NCBI GenBank assembly: GCA_047611425.1
Contig: JBLFWJ010000005.1
Span: 1 to 39,232 of the forward strand
Length of the DNA: 39,232 bases
Source of the DNA: JBLFWJ01 sp047611425
Lineage (GTDB): Bacteria > Bacteroidota > Bacteroidia > UBA10329
Direction: 5' to 3'
Positions 31,725 through 37,908 of this stretch are shown one piece after another (the first letter of the stretch is position 1; each line of letters starts with the position of its first letter). The notes below the pieces were generated by a model, which did not search any database, had not been told where the DNA came from, and saw only the letters and a list, made by a program, of their open reading frames with translations. A program made the position numbers and the translations under genes.

Positions 31725-34274
31725 TCAAATATTCTTAAGAAGGTCATCGTCTACGAAATTAGGCAATGTGACCTTGAGGCGAGGTTCGTCTTCCATGGCG
31801 CGCTTTATCGCAAAAACGGCTTCTTCATTTCGAGCCCAGCTTCTTCGCGAAATTCCGTTGTTCACATCCCAATGAAGCATCATTCGCAATCTACGATCTG
31901 CATCATCAGATCCATCTAGCAACATCCCAAAACCACCATTAATCACTTCTCCCCAACCAACACCTCCTCCGTTATGTAGGCTGATCCATGTAGCTCCTCG
32001 GAAACCATCTCCAACAAAATTCTGAACGGCCATGTCGGCAGTAAACTGGGATCCATCATAAATATTTGATGTTTCGCGGTACGGAGAATCCGTTCCTGAA
32101 ACATCATGATGATCACGCCCCAATACAACAGGGCCAATTTTTCCTTCCTTGATTGCTTGGTTGAATGCCGCAGCAATTTTTGTTCTTCCTTCGGCATCGG
32201 CATAGAGAATCCGTGCCTGAGACCCAACCACCAATTTATTCTCTTGTGCTTCTTGCACCCAAAGTAAATTATCCTGCAACTGACCACGAATCTCAGATGG
32301 TGCACTTAGTAACATCTCCTCAATCACTTGTCCAGCAATGGTGTCGGTTGCTTGAAGGTCCTCAGGCTTCCCGCTTGTACACACCCATCGGAACGGCCCA
32401 AAACCATAATCGAAGCACATTGGCCCCATTATGTCTTGAACATAACTTGGGTACCTGAACAATCCTTCTTCCTTACCATTTTCAGCAAAAATGTCGGCTC
32501 CCGCCCTTCCCGCTTCTAGTAAGAATGCATTCCCATAATCGAAGAAGTACATCCCGTTGGCGGTAAGCGAATTGATCGCATTTACATGCCGAACCAACGT
32601 CTTTTGAATTTCAACCTTGAATGTGGCTGGATCATTGGCCATCAAGTCATTGCTCGCTTCATAACTCATCCCCGCTGGGTAATATCCACCTGCCCATGGG
32701 TTATGCAAAGAAGTTTGATCAGAACCCAATTCAACAGTAATTTTTCGTTCTGCCAATCGCTCCCATAGATCAACCACGTTGCCCACAAATGCAATCGAAC
32801 GCGGTTCGCCTTTGGCTTTCCATTCCAAGGCCAAATCAATGCAAGCATCTAACTCGTAAACCAATTCTTCAACCCAACCTTGACTGTGTCGTTTTTCGGC
32901 TGCAACAGCATTTACCTCAGCACAAATTGTAACCGCACCAGCTATGTTTCCTGCTTTTGGTTGGGCACCGCTCATGCCGCCAAGACCTGCCGTTACAAAT
33001 AGAATTCCGGAGCCTGCCCGTTTGGCTGACTCCCCTCCTGGAAAGGAGGGGTGCCCCGAAGGGGTGGGGTGGTCGATTTCATTCCAGCCAAACTCGGTCT
33101 TGATACCATCGAGCACCATTTCTGGTTGTTTAAAGACCTGCTCATTTTCAAATCTGACGACATTAATCCCAAATTCATTCAGGAATTTTGTCCGTTCGTA
33201 ATCGTAATCCTTTGCAACTACTGATGTATGCACATCACCATCTAATTCAACGGCTATTTTTTCAGATGGACAGTAAAAATCGAGGACATAATTTCCGACA
33301 CTATGTTGCCTCCTGAATTTTCGACCCTCCAGTTTTGATCCTTGTAAATAGCTCCATAGTTTTGCTTCTGCAGGGGTAAGGTTTTCTCGCAGTTGCTTTC
33401 TGAAATACTTTAGCTCAGGTTTATTCATTAGGGTTGAGTCTGATGAATATTTCGACCCCTCCGGCCTTTGGCCACCTCCCCTTTCCAGGGGAGGAGTTGC
33501 CACTGCCGCAGACTCCCCTCCAGGAAAGGAGGGGTGCCCCGAAGGGGTGGGGTGGTCATTTTTCTTGCTCAATTCCCTGTACTTTCTCGAAGCATTCAAA
33601 ACTGTAATGGTAGTACCGTGAACAATGCCTTGTGGCCCAATGTACATGTACGAACCTGCCGTCATCTGGCCATATTGGGTCACACCCAAAGCATTGAATT
33701 TTTCCCAATCATCCGGCTTCGAATAATTCGGGATCATCATACCATTTGTAACCACCACCCTTGGCGCATCCTTGTGTGACGGGTACAATCCCATAGGATG
33801 ACCGCTGTAGATCGCCAACGTCTGCTCATCAGTCATTTCGGAGAGGTACTTCATGGTCAATAAATACTGCGCCCAATTTGAGAAAACAGCTCCATTTCCA
33901 CCATAGGTTATCAACTCCTGGGGATGTTGAGCTACGGCAGGATCCAAATTATTTTGAATCATCAACATGAGGGCTGCCGCCTGTTCGCATTTAGCCGGAT
34001 ATTCAGAGATTGGACGTGCATGCATGGCGTAATCTGGACAGAAACGGTACATGTAAATACGTCCGTAATTATCCAATTCATTGGCAAATTCCTTTGCCAA
34101 AACTTCATGTTGATCTTTTGAAAAATACCGAAGTGCATTTCGAATAGCCAACACCCGCTCTTTCTCAGAAAGAACCTTCTTTCGCTTTGGGGCATGACTT
34201 ACGGTTGAGTCAAGTGGCTTTGCCGCTGGCAATGAATTCGGAATTCCCTGTTGTATCGCTGATCTAAAATCCAT
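31725..34274 (-). CDS. hutU: Urocanate hydratase with an in-frame DUF559 nuclease-domain insertion
   Basis: An 849-residue frame. Residues 1-239 and about 417-849 are urocanase, the NAD+-dependent second enzyme of histidine breakdown: LKYLSEMTDEQTLAIYSGHP, GSYMYIGPQGIVHGTTITV, then LFVTAGLGGMSGAQPKAGNI (NAD+ loop), GSDQTSLHNPWAGGYYPAGM and VVLGRDHHDVSGTDSPYRET. Between SRKYRELSKKN and SGILFVTAG lie 161 extra codons plus one repeat copy: repeat DHPTPSGHPSFPGGES (240-255), a second palindrome-encoded stretch (ATPPLERGGGQRPEG), a DUF559 domain (283-400) and the same repeat again (401-416). Without the insertion the length is near 672, normal for this family. No hutH, hutI or hutG is nearby. Whether the enzyme still works is unknown. 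Confidence 0.9.
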   Translation of the reverse strand: MDFRSAIQQGIPNSLPAAKPLDSTVSHAPKRKKVLSEKERVLAIRNALRYFSKDQHEVLAKEFANELDNYGRIYMYRFCPDYAMHARPISEYPAKCEQAAALMLMIQNNLDPAVAQHPQELITYGGNGAVFSNWAQYLLTMKYLSEMTDEQTLAIYSGHPMGLYPSHKDAPRVVVTNGMMIPNYSKPDDWEKFNALGVTQYGQMTAGSYMYIGPQGIVHGTTITVLNASRKYRELSKKNDHPTPSGHPSFPGGESAAVATPPLERGGGQRPEGSKYSSDSTLMNKPELKYFRKQLRENLTPAEAKLWSYLQGSKLEGRKFRRQHSVGNYVLDFYCPSEKIAVELDGDVHTSVVAKDYDYERTKFLNEFGINVVRFENEQVFKQPEMVLDGIKTEFGWNEIDHPTPSGHPSFPGGESAKRAGSGILFVTAGLGGMSGAQPKAGNIAGAVTICAEVNAVAAEKRHSQGWVEELVYELDACIDLALEWKAKGEPRSIAFVGNVVDLWERLAERKITVELGSDQTSLHNPWAGGYYPAGMSYEASNDLMANDPATFKVEIQKTLVRHVNAINSLTANGMYFFDYGNAFLLEAGRAGADIFAENGKEEGLFRYPSYVQDIMGPMCFDYGFGPFRWVCTSGKPEDLQATDTIAGQVIEEMLLSAPSEIRGQLQDNLLWVQEAQENKLVVGSQARILYADAEGRTKIAAAFNQAIKEGKIGPVVLGRDHHDVSGTDSPYRETSNIYDGSQFTADMAVQNFVGDGFRGATWISLHNGGGVGWGEVINGGFGMLLDGSDDADRRLRMMLHWDVNNGISRRSWARNEEAVFAIKRAMEDEPRLKVTLPNFVDDDLLKNI
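33028..33074. repeat. Direct repeat copy A flanking the DUF559 insertion
   Basis: This 47-bp copy is identical to copy B (33511-33557) at all but one base. It contains two hairpins: CCCCTCCT/AGGAGGGG and CCCC-GAA-GGGG. In the hutU frame (minus strand) it encodes DHPTPSGHPSFPGGES at residues 401-416. Confidence 0.93.
33075..33428 (-). mobile_element. DUF559 (PD-(D/E)XK nuclease-fold) domain embedded in hutU
   Basis: This 118-codon segment begins at an internal ATG (33428) and reads MNKPELKYFRKQLRENLTPA, then AEAKLWSYLQGSKLEGRKFR, RQHSVGNYVLDFYCP and KIAVELDGDVH. This is a full DUF559/Vsr-like nuclease core with the expected acidic residues (D332, E343, D345, H349 in hutU numbering). Such genes are normally free-standing and often flanked by palindromic repeats in Bacteroidota. 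Here the frame has no own stop and runs on into hutU. It may be made as part of the fusion, or also from its own ATG. Confidence 0.88.
33451..33507. repeat. Second palindromic repeat inside the hutU insertion
   Basis: It contains GGCC-TTT-GGCC and a perfect stem CCTCCCCT/AGGGGAGG with a TTCC loop. It sits between repeat copy B and the DUF559 ATG and encodes ATPPLERGGGQRPEG in the hutU frame. It is of the same general class as the 47-bp repeats but of different sequence. Confidence 0.75.
33511..33557. repeat. Direct repeat copy B flanking the DUF559 insertion
   Basis: This 47-bp copy has one mismatch to copy A. Its start is offset 483 bp from copy A (161 codons exactly), so exchange between the copies would delete 161 codons without changing the hutU frame. 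It encodes residues 240-255. Confidence 0.93.
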
Positions 34275-34285
34275 CTGTCAATTAA

Positions 34286-34468
34286 CTAATTGCCTTTTTT
34301 CTCAATTCGGCCAGTCCTCTTATTAAACCCATATGGACAATGCTTGCAGCCATTCTTGCAGCAGTAACCCCGCTTTAGCAAGTACTTTTCAGTAAAAATG
34401 ATGTAGCCTTCTGGACTTTTGTAGAAGTCATCAGGGTCAAGATCGGGCTTACCAAAAGAGTCGTCCAT
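34286..34468 (-). CDS. DUF5522 small cysteine-rich protein
   Basis: A 60-residue protein, MDDSFGKPDLDPDDFYKSPE, then YIIFTEKYLLKRGYCC, KNGCKHCPYGF. The family pattern is EGYxxFTExYxLxRGxCCxxxCxHCPYGF, with four clustered cysteines that suggest a metal or Fe-S site. Function is unknown. The ATG at 34468 is preferred over an upstream TTG. It lies 11 bases before hutU and is probably the first gene of that unit; a -7-like TTCCTTTG ends 7 bases before it. Confidence 0.82.
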   Translation of the reverse strand: MDDSFGKPDLDPDDFYKSPEGYIIFTEKYLLKRGYCCKNGCKHCPYGFNKRTGRIEKKGN

Positions 34469-34534
34469 TGGGTTGCAAAGGAACAATATTGATTGCGAAC
34501 GATTACCTCGGATCTCTCAATGAAATAGAGACAT

Positions 34535-34542
34535 TACCTTCG
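34535..34542 (+). promoter_or_regulatory. Putative -7 box of purK
   Basis: TACCTTCG matches five of six fixed positions of TAnnTTTG and ends 4 bases before the purK ATG, the same spacing as at mutY. There is no clear -33 element. Confidence 0.38.
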
Positions 34543-34546
34543 CGGC

Positions 34547-35680
34547 ATGAGTTACCGACCGAAGACAAAACTGGGCATTTTAGGAGGTGGCCAACTGGGC
34601 CGAATGCTGATCCAAGAAACCATCAACCTTGACGTTGATGTACATGTTCTGGATCCCGATGAAAACGCGCCTTGCCGCGACATCGCACATGAATTTACCC
34701 ACGGTAGCTTCAAGGATTTTGACACGGTAATGCAGTTTGGAAAGGACAAGGATGTCCTGACTATTGAGATTGAGCACGTGAACGTAGATGCCTTGGATGC
34801 ACTGGAAAAGCAAGGCATAAAAGTCTATCCGCAACCCAACGTAATCAGAATGATTCAAGATAAAGGGGCGCAGAAGGCATTCTACGATTCGCATGACATT
34901 CCAACTTCGGAGTATCGGTTGATTGGTGAAAACGAAGCAAAGAATCATGTTGATTTCTTACCTGTTTTTCAGAAACTAAGAACCGGTGGCTACGATGGAC
35001 GAGGTGTGCAATCCTTGAAAACCGAATCGGATCTTGAAAAGGCGTTTCCGGAAGCTTCCGTTTTGGAAAAAGCAGTTGATCTGGAAAAAGAACTTTCTGT
35101 CATCGTTTCTCGAAATGCCAAAGGTGAGATCGCCACATTTCCAACGGTAGAATTGGAATTCAATCCTGTGGCAAACTTGGTTGAGTTCCTTTTCAGTCCA
35201 GCAGATGTGTCGGATGAGGTGGAAAAAACTGCTCAGGATTTGGCCAAGAAAGTAGCCGAAAAACTAGAAATCGTGGGCTTACTTGCCGTGGAATTATTCC
35301 TTGACAAACAAGGAAATGTCCTCGTAAATGAAATTGCCCCACGACCGCATAATAGTGGCCATCAGAGCATTGAAGGCAATTATACTTCTCAGTTTATGCA
35401 GCATTTGCGATCGGTGCTTGACCTCACTTTGGGGAATACTGAAATTGTAAAACCATCTGTGATGGTCAATCTTTTAGGAGAGGACGGACACACTGGCGAA
35501 GCCAAGTATGAAGGCCTGGAAGATGTGCTTGCCATGAAAGGTGTGAATGTGCATCTTTACGGAAAGCGGCTCACGAAACCCTTCCGGAAAATGGGGCATG
35601 TGACCGTGATAGCAGACACTTTGGACGAGGCCAAAACAATTGCCAAAAGCGTACAGCAAACTTTAAAAGTGATAGCATAG
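34547..35680 (+). CDS. purK: N5-carboxyaminoimidazole ribonucleotide synthase
   Basis: A 377-residue ATP-grasp enzyme that carboxylates AIR to N5-CAIR in purine synthesis. It has LGILGGGQLGRMLIQETINL, DPDENAPC, the ATP-grasp strand VFQKLRTGGYDGRGVQSLKT, LAVELFLDKQGNVLVNEIAP, RPHNSGHQSIEGNYTSQFMQ and the end domain with VMVNLLG. The length is normal. The mutase PurE, which takes the product, follows after a 140-base gap filled with repeats. Confidence 0.96.
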   Translation: MSYRPKTKLGILGGGQLGRMLIQETINLDVDVHVLDPDENAPCRDIAHEFTHGSFKDFDTVMQFGKDKDVLTIEIEHVNVDALDALEKQGIKVYPQPNVIRMIQDKGAQKAFYDSHDIPTSEYRLIGENEAKNHVDFLPVFQKLRTGGYDGRGVQSLKTESDLEKAFPEASVLEKAVDLEKELSVIVSRNAKGEIATFPTVELEFNPVANLVEFLFSPADVSDEVEKTAQDLAKKVAEKLEIVGLLAVELFLDKQGNVLVNEIAPRPHNSGHQSIEGNYTSQFMQHLRSVLDLTLGNTEIVKPSVMVNLLGEDGHTGEAKYEGLEDVLAMKGVNVHLYGKRLTKPFRKMGHVTVIADTLDEAKTIAKSVQQTLKVIA

Positions 35681-35690
35681 GAATAGAACC

Positions 35691-35763
35691 GTCATGCTCT
35701 CCGCCTCAGGCGGATTCAGCATCTGTTAATATTGTGAGACCCTGAAACAAGTTCGGGGTGACA
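35691..35763. repeat. Palindromic intergenic repeat after purK
   Basis: It begins GTCATGCTC, contains the perfect stem CCGCC-TCA-GGCGG (35701-35713) and TGAGACCC, and ends GGGGTGACA. It is related to the element after pyrG (29963-30046). GTCA/TGAC at the ends are inverted. It separates purK and purE. Confidence 0.6.
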
Positions 35764-35771
35764 AACTAATT

Positions 35772-35805
35772 CCCCCTTCAAAATGGGGTGCCCGAAGGGC
35801 GAGGG
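35772..35805. repeat. Solo copy related to the hutU insertion repeats
   Basis: CCCC...GGGG followed by TGCCC-GAA-GGGC and GAGGG shows the same two-hairpin order and core (GGGGTGCCC, CGAAGGG) as the 47-bp repeats in hutU, with changes. It lies just before purE and has no DUF559 gene attached. Confidence 0.6.
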
Positions 35806-35820
35806 ATTTAAAAAGACGAC

Positions 35821-36318
35821 ATGAACAATCCACAGGTAGGAATAATTATGGGCAGCAGTTCTGACTTGAAAGTCATGAAGGATGCTGCGGACGTGCTTAA
35901 AGAATTAGGCATCGAATTCGAAATGACCGTGGTTTCTGCACACCGTACTCCAGAGCGCATGTTTGAATACGCAAAGGATGCTGCGGGTCGTGGTTTGAAA
36001 GTGATTATTGCCGGTGCCGGTGGTGCTGCGCACTTACCAGGAATGGTCGCCTCTATCACACCACTACCGGTAATCGGAGTTCCAATAAAGAGTTCCAACT
36101 CAATAGATGGTTGGGATAGCATCCTTTCTATTCTTCAAATGCCGAATGGCGTACCTGTTGCAACGGTCGCTTTAAATGCTGCTAAGAATGCTGGCATCCT
36201 TGCCACTCAGATCATTGGTGCCTCCGATCCTGAAGTTCAGTCTCGTATGTCTGCTTACAAGGAAAGCATGAAAGACAAAGTGATGCAGAGCAAGGATGAG
36301 GTTGAGGGTTATTCTTGA
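35821..36318 (+). CDS. purE: N5-CAIR mutase
   Basis: A 165-residue PurE class I enzyme that converts N5-CAIR to CAIR. It has VGIIMGSSSDLKVMKDAADV (phosphate site), VVSAHRTPERMFEYAKDAAG (catalytic histidine), IIAGAGGAAHLPGMVAS, PVIGVPIKSS and GVPVATVALNAAKNAGILA. The length and motifs are complete. It is co-directional with purK and closed by a strong terminator. Confidence 0.96.
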   Translation: MNNPQVGIIMGSSSDLKVMKDAADVLKELGIEFEMTVVSAHRTPERMFEYAKDAAGRGLKVIIAGAGGAAHLPGMVASITPLPVIGVPIKSSNSIDGWDSILSILQMPNGVPVATVALNAAKNAGILATQIIGASDPEVQSRMSAYKESMKDKVMQSKDEVEGYS

Positions 36319-36343
36319 ATAGATTGATTTTACTTTTTTTATG

Positions 36344-36365
36344 AAGCCTCCTCAGGGGGCTTTTT
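36344..36365 (+). terminator. Intrinsic terminator after purE
   Basis: AAGCCTCC (36344-36351) pairs with GGGGGCTT (36355-36362), an 8-bp stem with one T-G pair and a TCA loop, followed by T to 36365. It starts 25 bases after the purE stop. Confidence 0.88.
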
Positions 36366-36371
36366 AATGTT

Positions 36372-36391
36372 TACATATGTACTATATTTAC
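36372..36391 (+). promoter_or_regulatory. Promoter/operator region of the toxin-antitoxin pair
   Basis: A perfect 10-bp palindrome TACATATGTA (36372-36381) is followed by a -7-like box TATATTTA (36384-36391), 20 bases before the antitoxin ATG. A palindrome at the promoter fits autorepression by a ribbon-helix-helix antitoxin (inference). Confidence 0.4.
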
Positions 36392-36411
36392 GTTTCATAA
36401 ATATATTTCAT

Positions 36412-36648
36412 ATGGCAGTTTTCACCAGTACCTTACCCAACAACCTGCTTGAGCAGCTTGCAGAACGGGCAAAACAGTTTTCACTTCCAAAGAACAAATT
36501 GATGGAGAAAGCGCTTCGTATCTATATGCATGAAATCACTAGGGCCGAATACATCGTTTCTTTTAAGCAAGCAGCGAATGACCCTGATATTCTGAAAATT
36601 GCTGAGGAAGGGATGACGAATGAACTGAGGAAATCAGACTTGTTATGA
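36412..36648 (+). CDS. Ribbon-helix-helix type antitoxin (MazE-like)
   Basis: A 78-residue protein with a short strand (MAVFTSTLPNNLLEQLAER) followed by two helices (LPKNKLMEKALRIYMHEI), the ribbon-helix-helix DNA-binding pattern. The C-terminal half (ADPDILKIAEEG-like region and ELRKSDLL) would bind toxin. The ATG at 36412 is chosen over an upstream ATG at 36367 lying in the purE terminator zone. It overlaps the toxin by 4 bases (ATGA), as in classical type II modules. Confidence 0.82.
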   Translation: MAVFTSTLPNNLLEQLAERAKQFSLPKNKLMEKALRIYMHEITRAEYIVSFKQAANDPDILKIAEEGMTNELRKSDLL

Positions 36649-36977
36649 TTCAAGGAGAGGTTTGGAATGCCAATCTTAATCCAACCGTTGGAAGCGAGCA
36701 AGGTGGATTCCGACCAGTAGTAATCGTTAGTGGAAATGCGATGAATGAAAACCTAAATGTGGTGCTTGTATGTCCCATAACCAGCAAAATCAAAAATTAT
36801 TTAGGGAACGTTATCCTTCAACCGGACGCCTTAAATGGTCTGAAAAAAGTTTCCGAAATTTTGAATATTCATGTTCGATATTTACCAAAGGACAGACTGA
36901 AAAAGAAGGTTGGATCCATCAACGAAGTACAACTTTCAGAAACCAAAAAAGGACTGAACGACCTCTTGACGTACTGA
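36645..36977 (+). CDS. MazF/PemK-family toxin endoribonuclease
   Basis: A 110-residue MazF: MIQGEVWNANLNPTVGSEQG, then FRPVVIVSGNAMN, VVLVCPITSKIKNYLGNVIL and SEILNIHVRYLPKDRLKKKV. The EVW strand and RPVVIVS strand are the hallmark barrel of the family, whose members cut mRNA at short sequences. The length is typical and the frame intact. It is translationally coupled to the antitoxin. The cleavage motif cannot be predicted. Confidence 0.9.
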   Translation: MIQGEVWNANLNPTVGSEQGGFRPVVIVSGNAMNENLNVVLVCPITSKIKNYLGNVILQPDALNGLKKVSEILNIHVRYLPKDRLKKKVGSINEVQLSETKKGLNDLLTY

Positions 36978-37020
36978 TCCAACTTCGATAAACCATTAGT
37001 TGTAAATTCGGCTGCCGCGG

Positions 37021-37905
37021 ATGAAACAACTATTCATTTCAATTCTACTTCTTACCGTGTCTTGGGACGCTTCGGCACAGGAGAATTTCAGTTTAGGCGC
37101 ACGCTCTGCTGGCATGGGGCATGCCACGCTTTGTTTAGCCGATGTGTGGGCTTCCCACCACAACCAAGCAGCACTCGGTTATCTTGAAGAAGCTGGGGTA
37201 AGCGTCTATTATGAGAATCGCTGGCTCACTTCATCTATGAGTGTGCAAGGCGCAACGGCTGCTTTTCCAACAGGAAAATGGGGCGCAGTTGGTGTAGTTT
37301 ACTCTCGATTTGGTGATGCCAATTACAACCAAAGCAAGTACGGCTTGACGTACGGAGTTCGCTTGGCAAAAGGTTTCTCCATGGGAGTTGGCCTTAATTA
37401 TCACGACACACGGTTAGGCGAAGGCTACGGCAACAAAGGGAATTTTGTAGCTGAGATTGGCGTACTTGGGCAAATTGGAAAAAAGGTCAGAATTGGATTT
37501 CATGCGTACAATTTGAGTCGAGCTGTTTTGGTTCAGGATAGCCTAAACAATGACCGACTTCCAATGATTTTTCGTCTTGGCGCGATGTATACATTCAGCG
37601 AAAAAGTACTGGTGAGTTTGGAAGCAGAGAAAGACCTCGATCTTCCGGCTATCGTAAGACTGGGTGTGGAGTATCGGCCCGTTGACCTTCTTTATATACG
37701 AGTTGGTTTCAACACGCAACCGTTTGCACCGAGTATCGGATTAGGATTTCATTTTAAGGGTTTTCGATTGGATGTGGCTTCAACGATCCATCCTATATTG
37801 GGCGTTTCGCCACAAGGCTCGCTCACGTACAATTTTGCGTTGAAAAAGAAAAAGGATCCGGTGACGTACACAGTCATACCACCTGAAGGCCCAGCCGAAG
37901 ATTAA
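37021..37905 (+). CDS. PorV/PorQ-like outer-membrane barrel protein
   Basis: A 294-residue protein: signal peptide MKQLFISILLLTVSWDASAQ, then FSLGARSAGMGHATLCLADV and ASHHNQAAL, the N-terminal hatch pattern of the PorV/PorQ (UPF0164-like) barrels. Repeated strands follow (KWGAVGVVYSRFGDANYNQ, GFSMGVGLNYHDTRLGEG, LLYIRVGFNTQPFAPSIGLG). PorV and PorQ carry type IX cargo at the outer membrane. It could instead be a generic FadL-like barrel. The last residues (KKKKDPVTYTVIPPEGPAED) form a short tail outside the barrel. It is co-transcribed with the next gene (3-base gap). Confidence 0.75.
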   Translation: MKQLFISILLLTVSWDASAQENFSLGARSAGMGHATLCLADVWASHHNQAALGYLEEAGVSVYYENRWLTSSMSVQGATAAFPTGKWGAVGVVYSRFGDANYNQSKYGLTYGVRLAKGFSMGVGLNYHDTRLGEGYGNKGNFVAEIGVLGQIGKKVRIGFHAYNLSRAVLVQDSLNNDRLPMIFRLGAMYTFSEKVLVSLEAEKDLDLPAIVRLGVEYRPVDLLYIRVGFNTQPFAPSIGLGFHFKGFRLDVASTIHPILGVSPQGSLTYNFALKKKKDPVTYTVIPPEGPAED

Positions 37906-37908
37906 TCC

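Noticed and set aside
31658..31747. Longer N-terminus of the small barrel protein (start at 31747)
   Set aside because: The added residues are encoded by a palindromic repeat and overlap hutU; a normal signal peptide begins at 31657.
33028..33557. Intein or self-splicing intron in hutU
   Set aside because: No intein block motifs (no N-terminal Cys/Ser splice block or HN-Cys/Ser/Thr end), and the segment is fully open, so an intron is not needed. DUF559 with palindromic repeats explains it better.
33028..33557. Assembly chimera at the hutU repeats
   Set aside because: The frame is preserved through two palindromes and the nuclease domain with no stop, which is unlikely for a random join. I cannot exclude it without reads, so it is listed as the main refuting test.
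32165..33779. Several plus-strand frames opposite hutU
   Set aside because: They mirror hutU codons and the palindromic repeats and show no family features.
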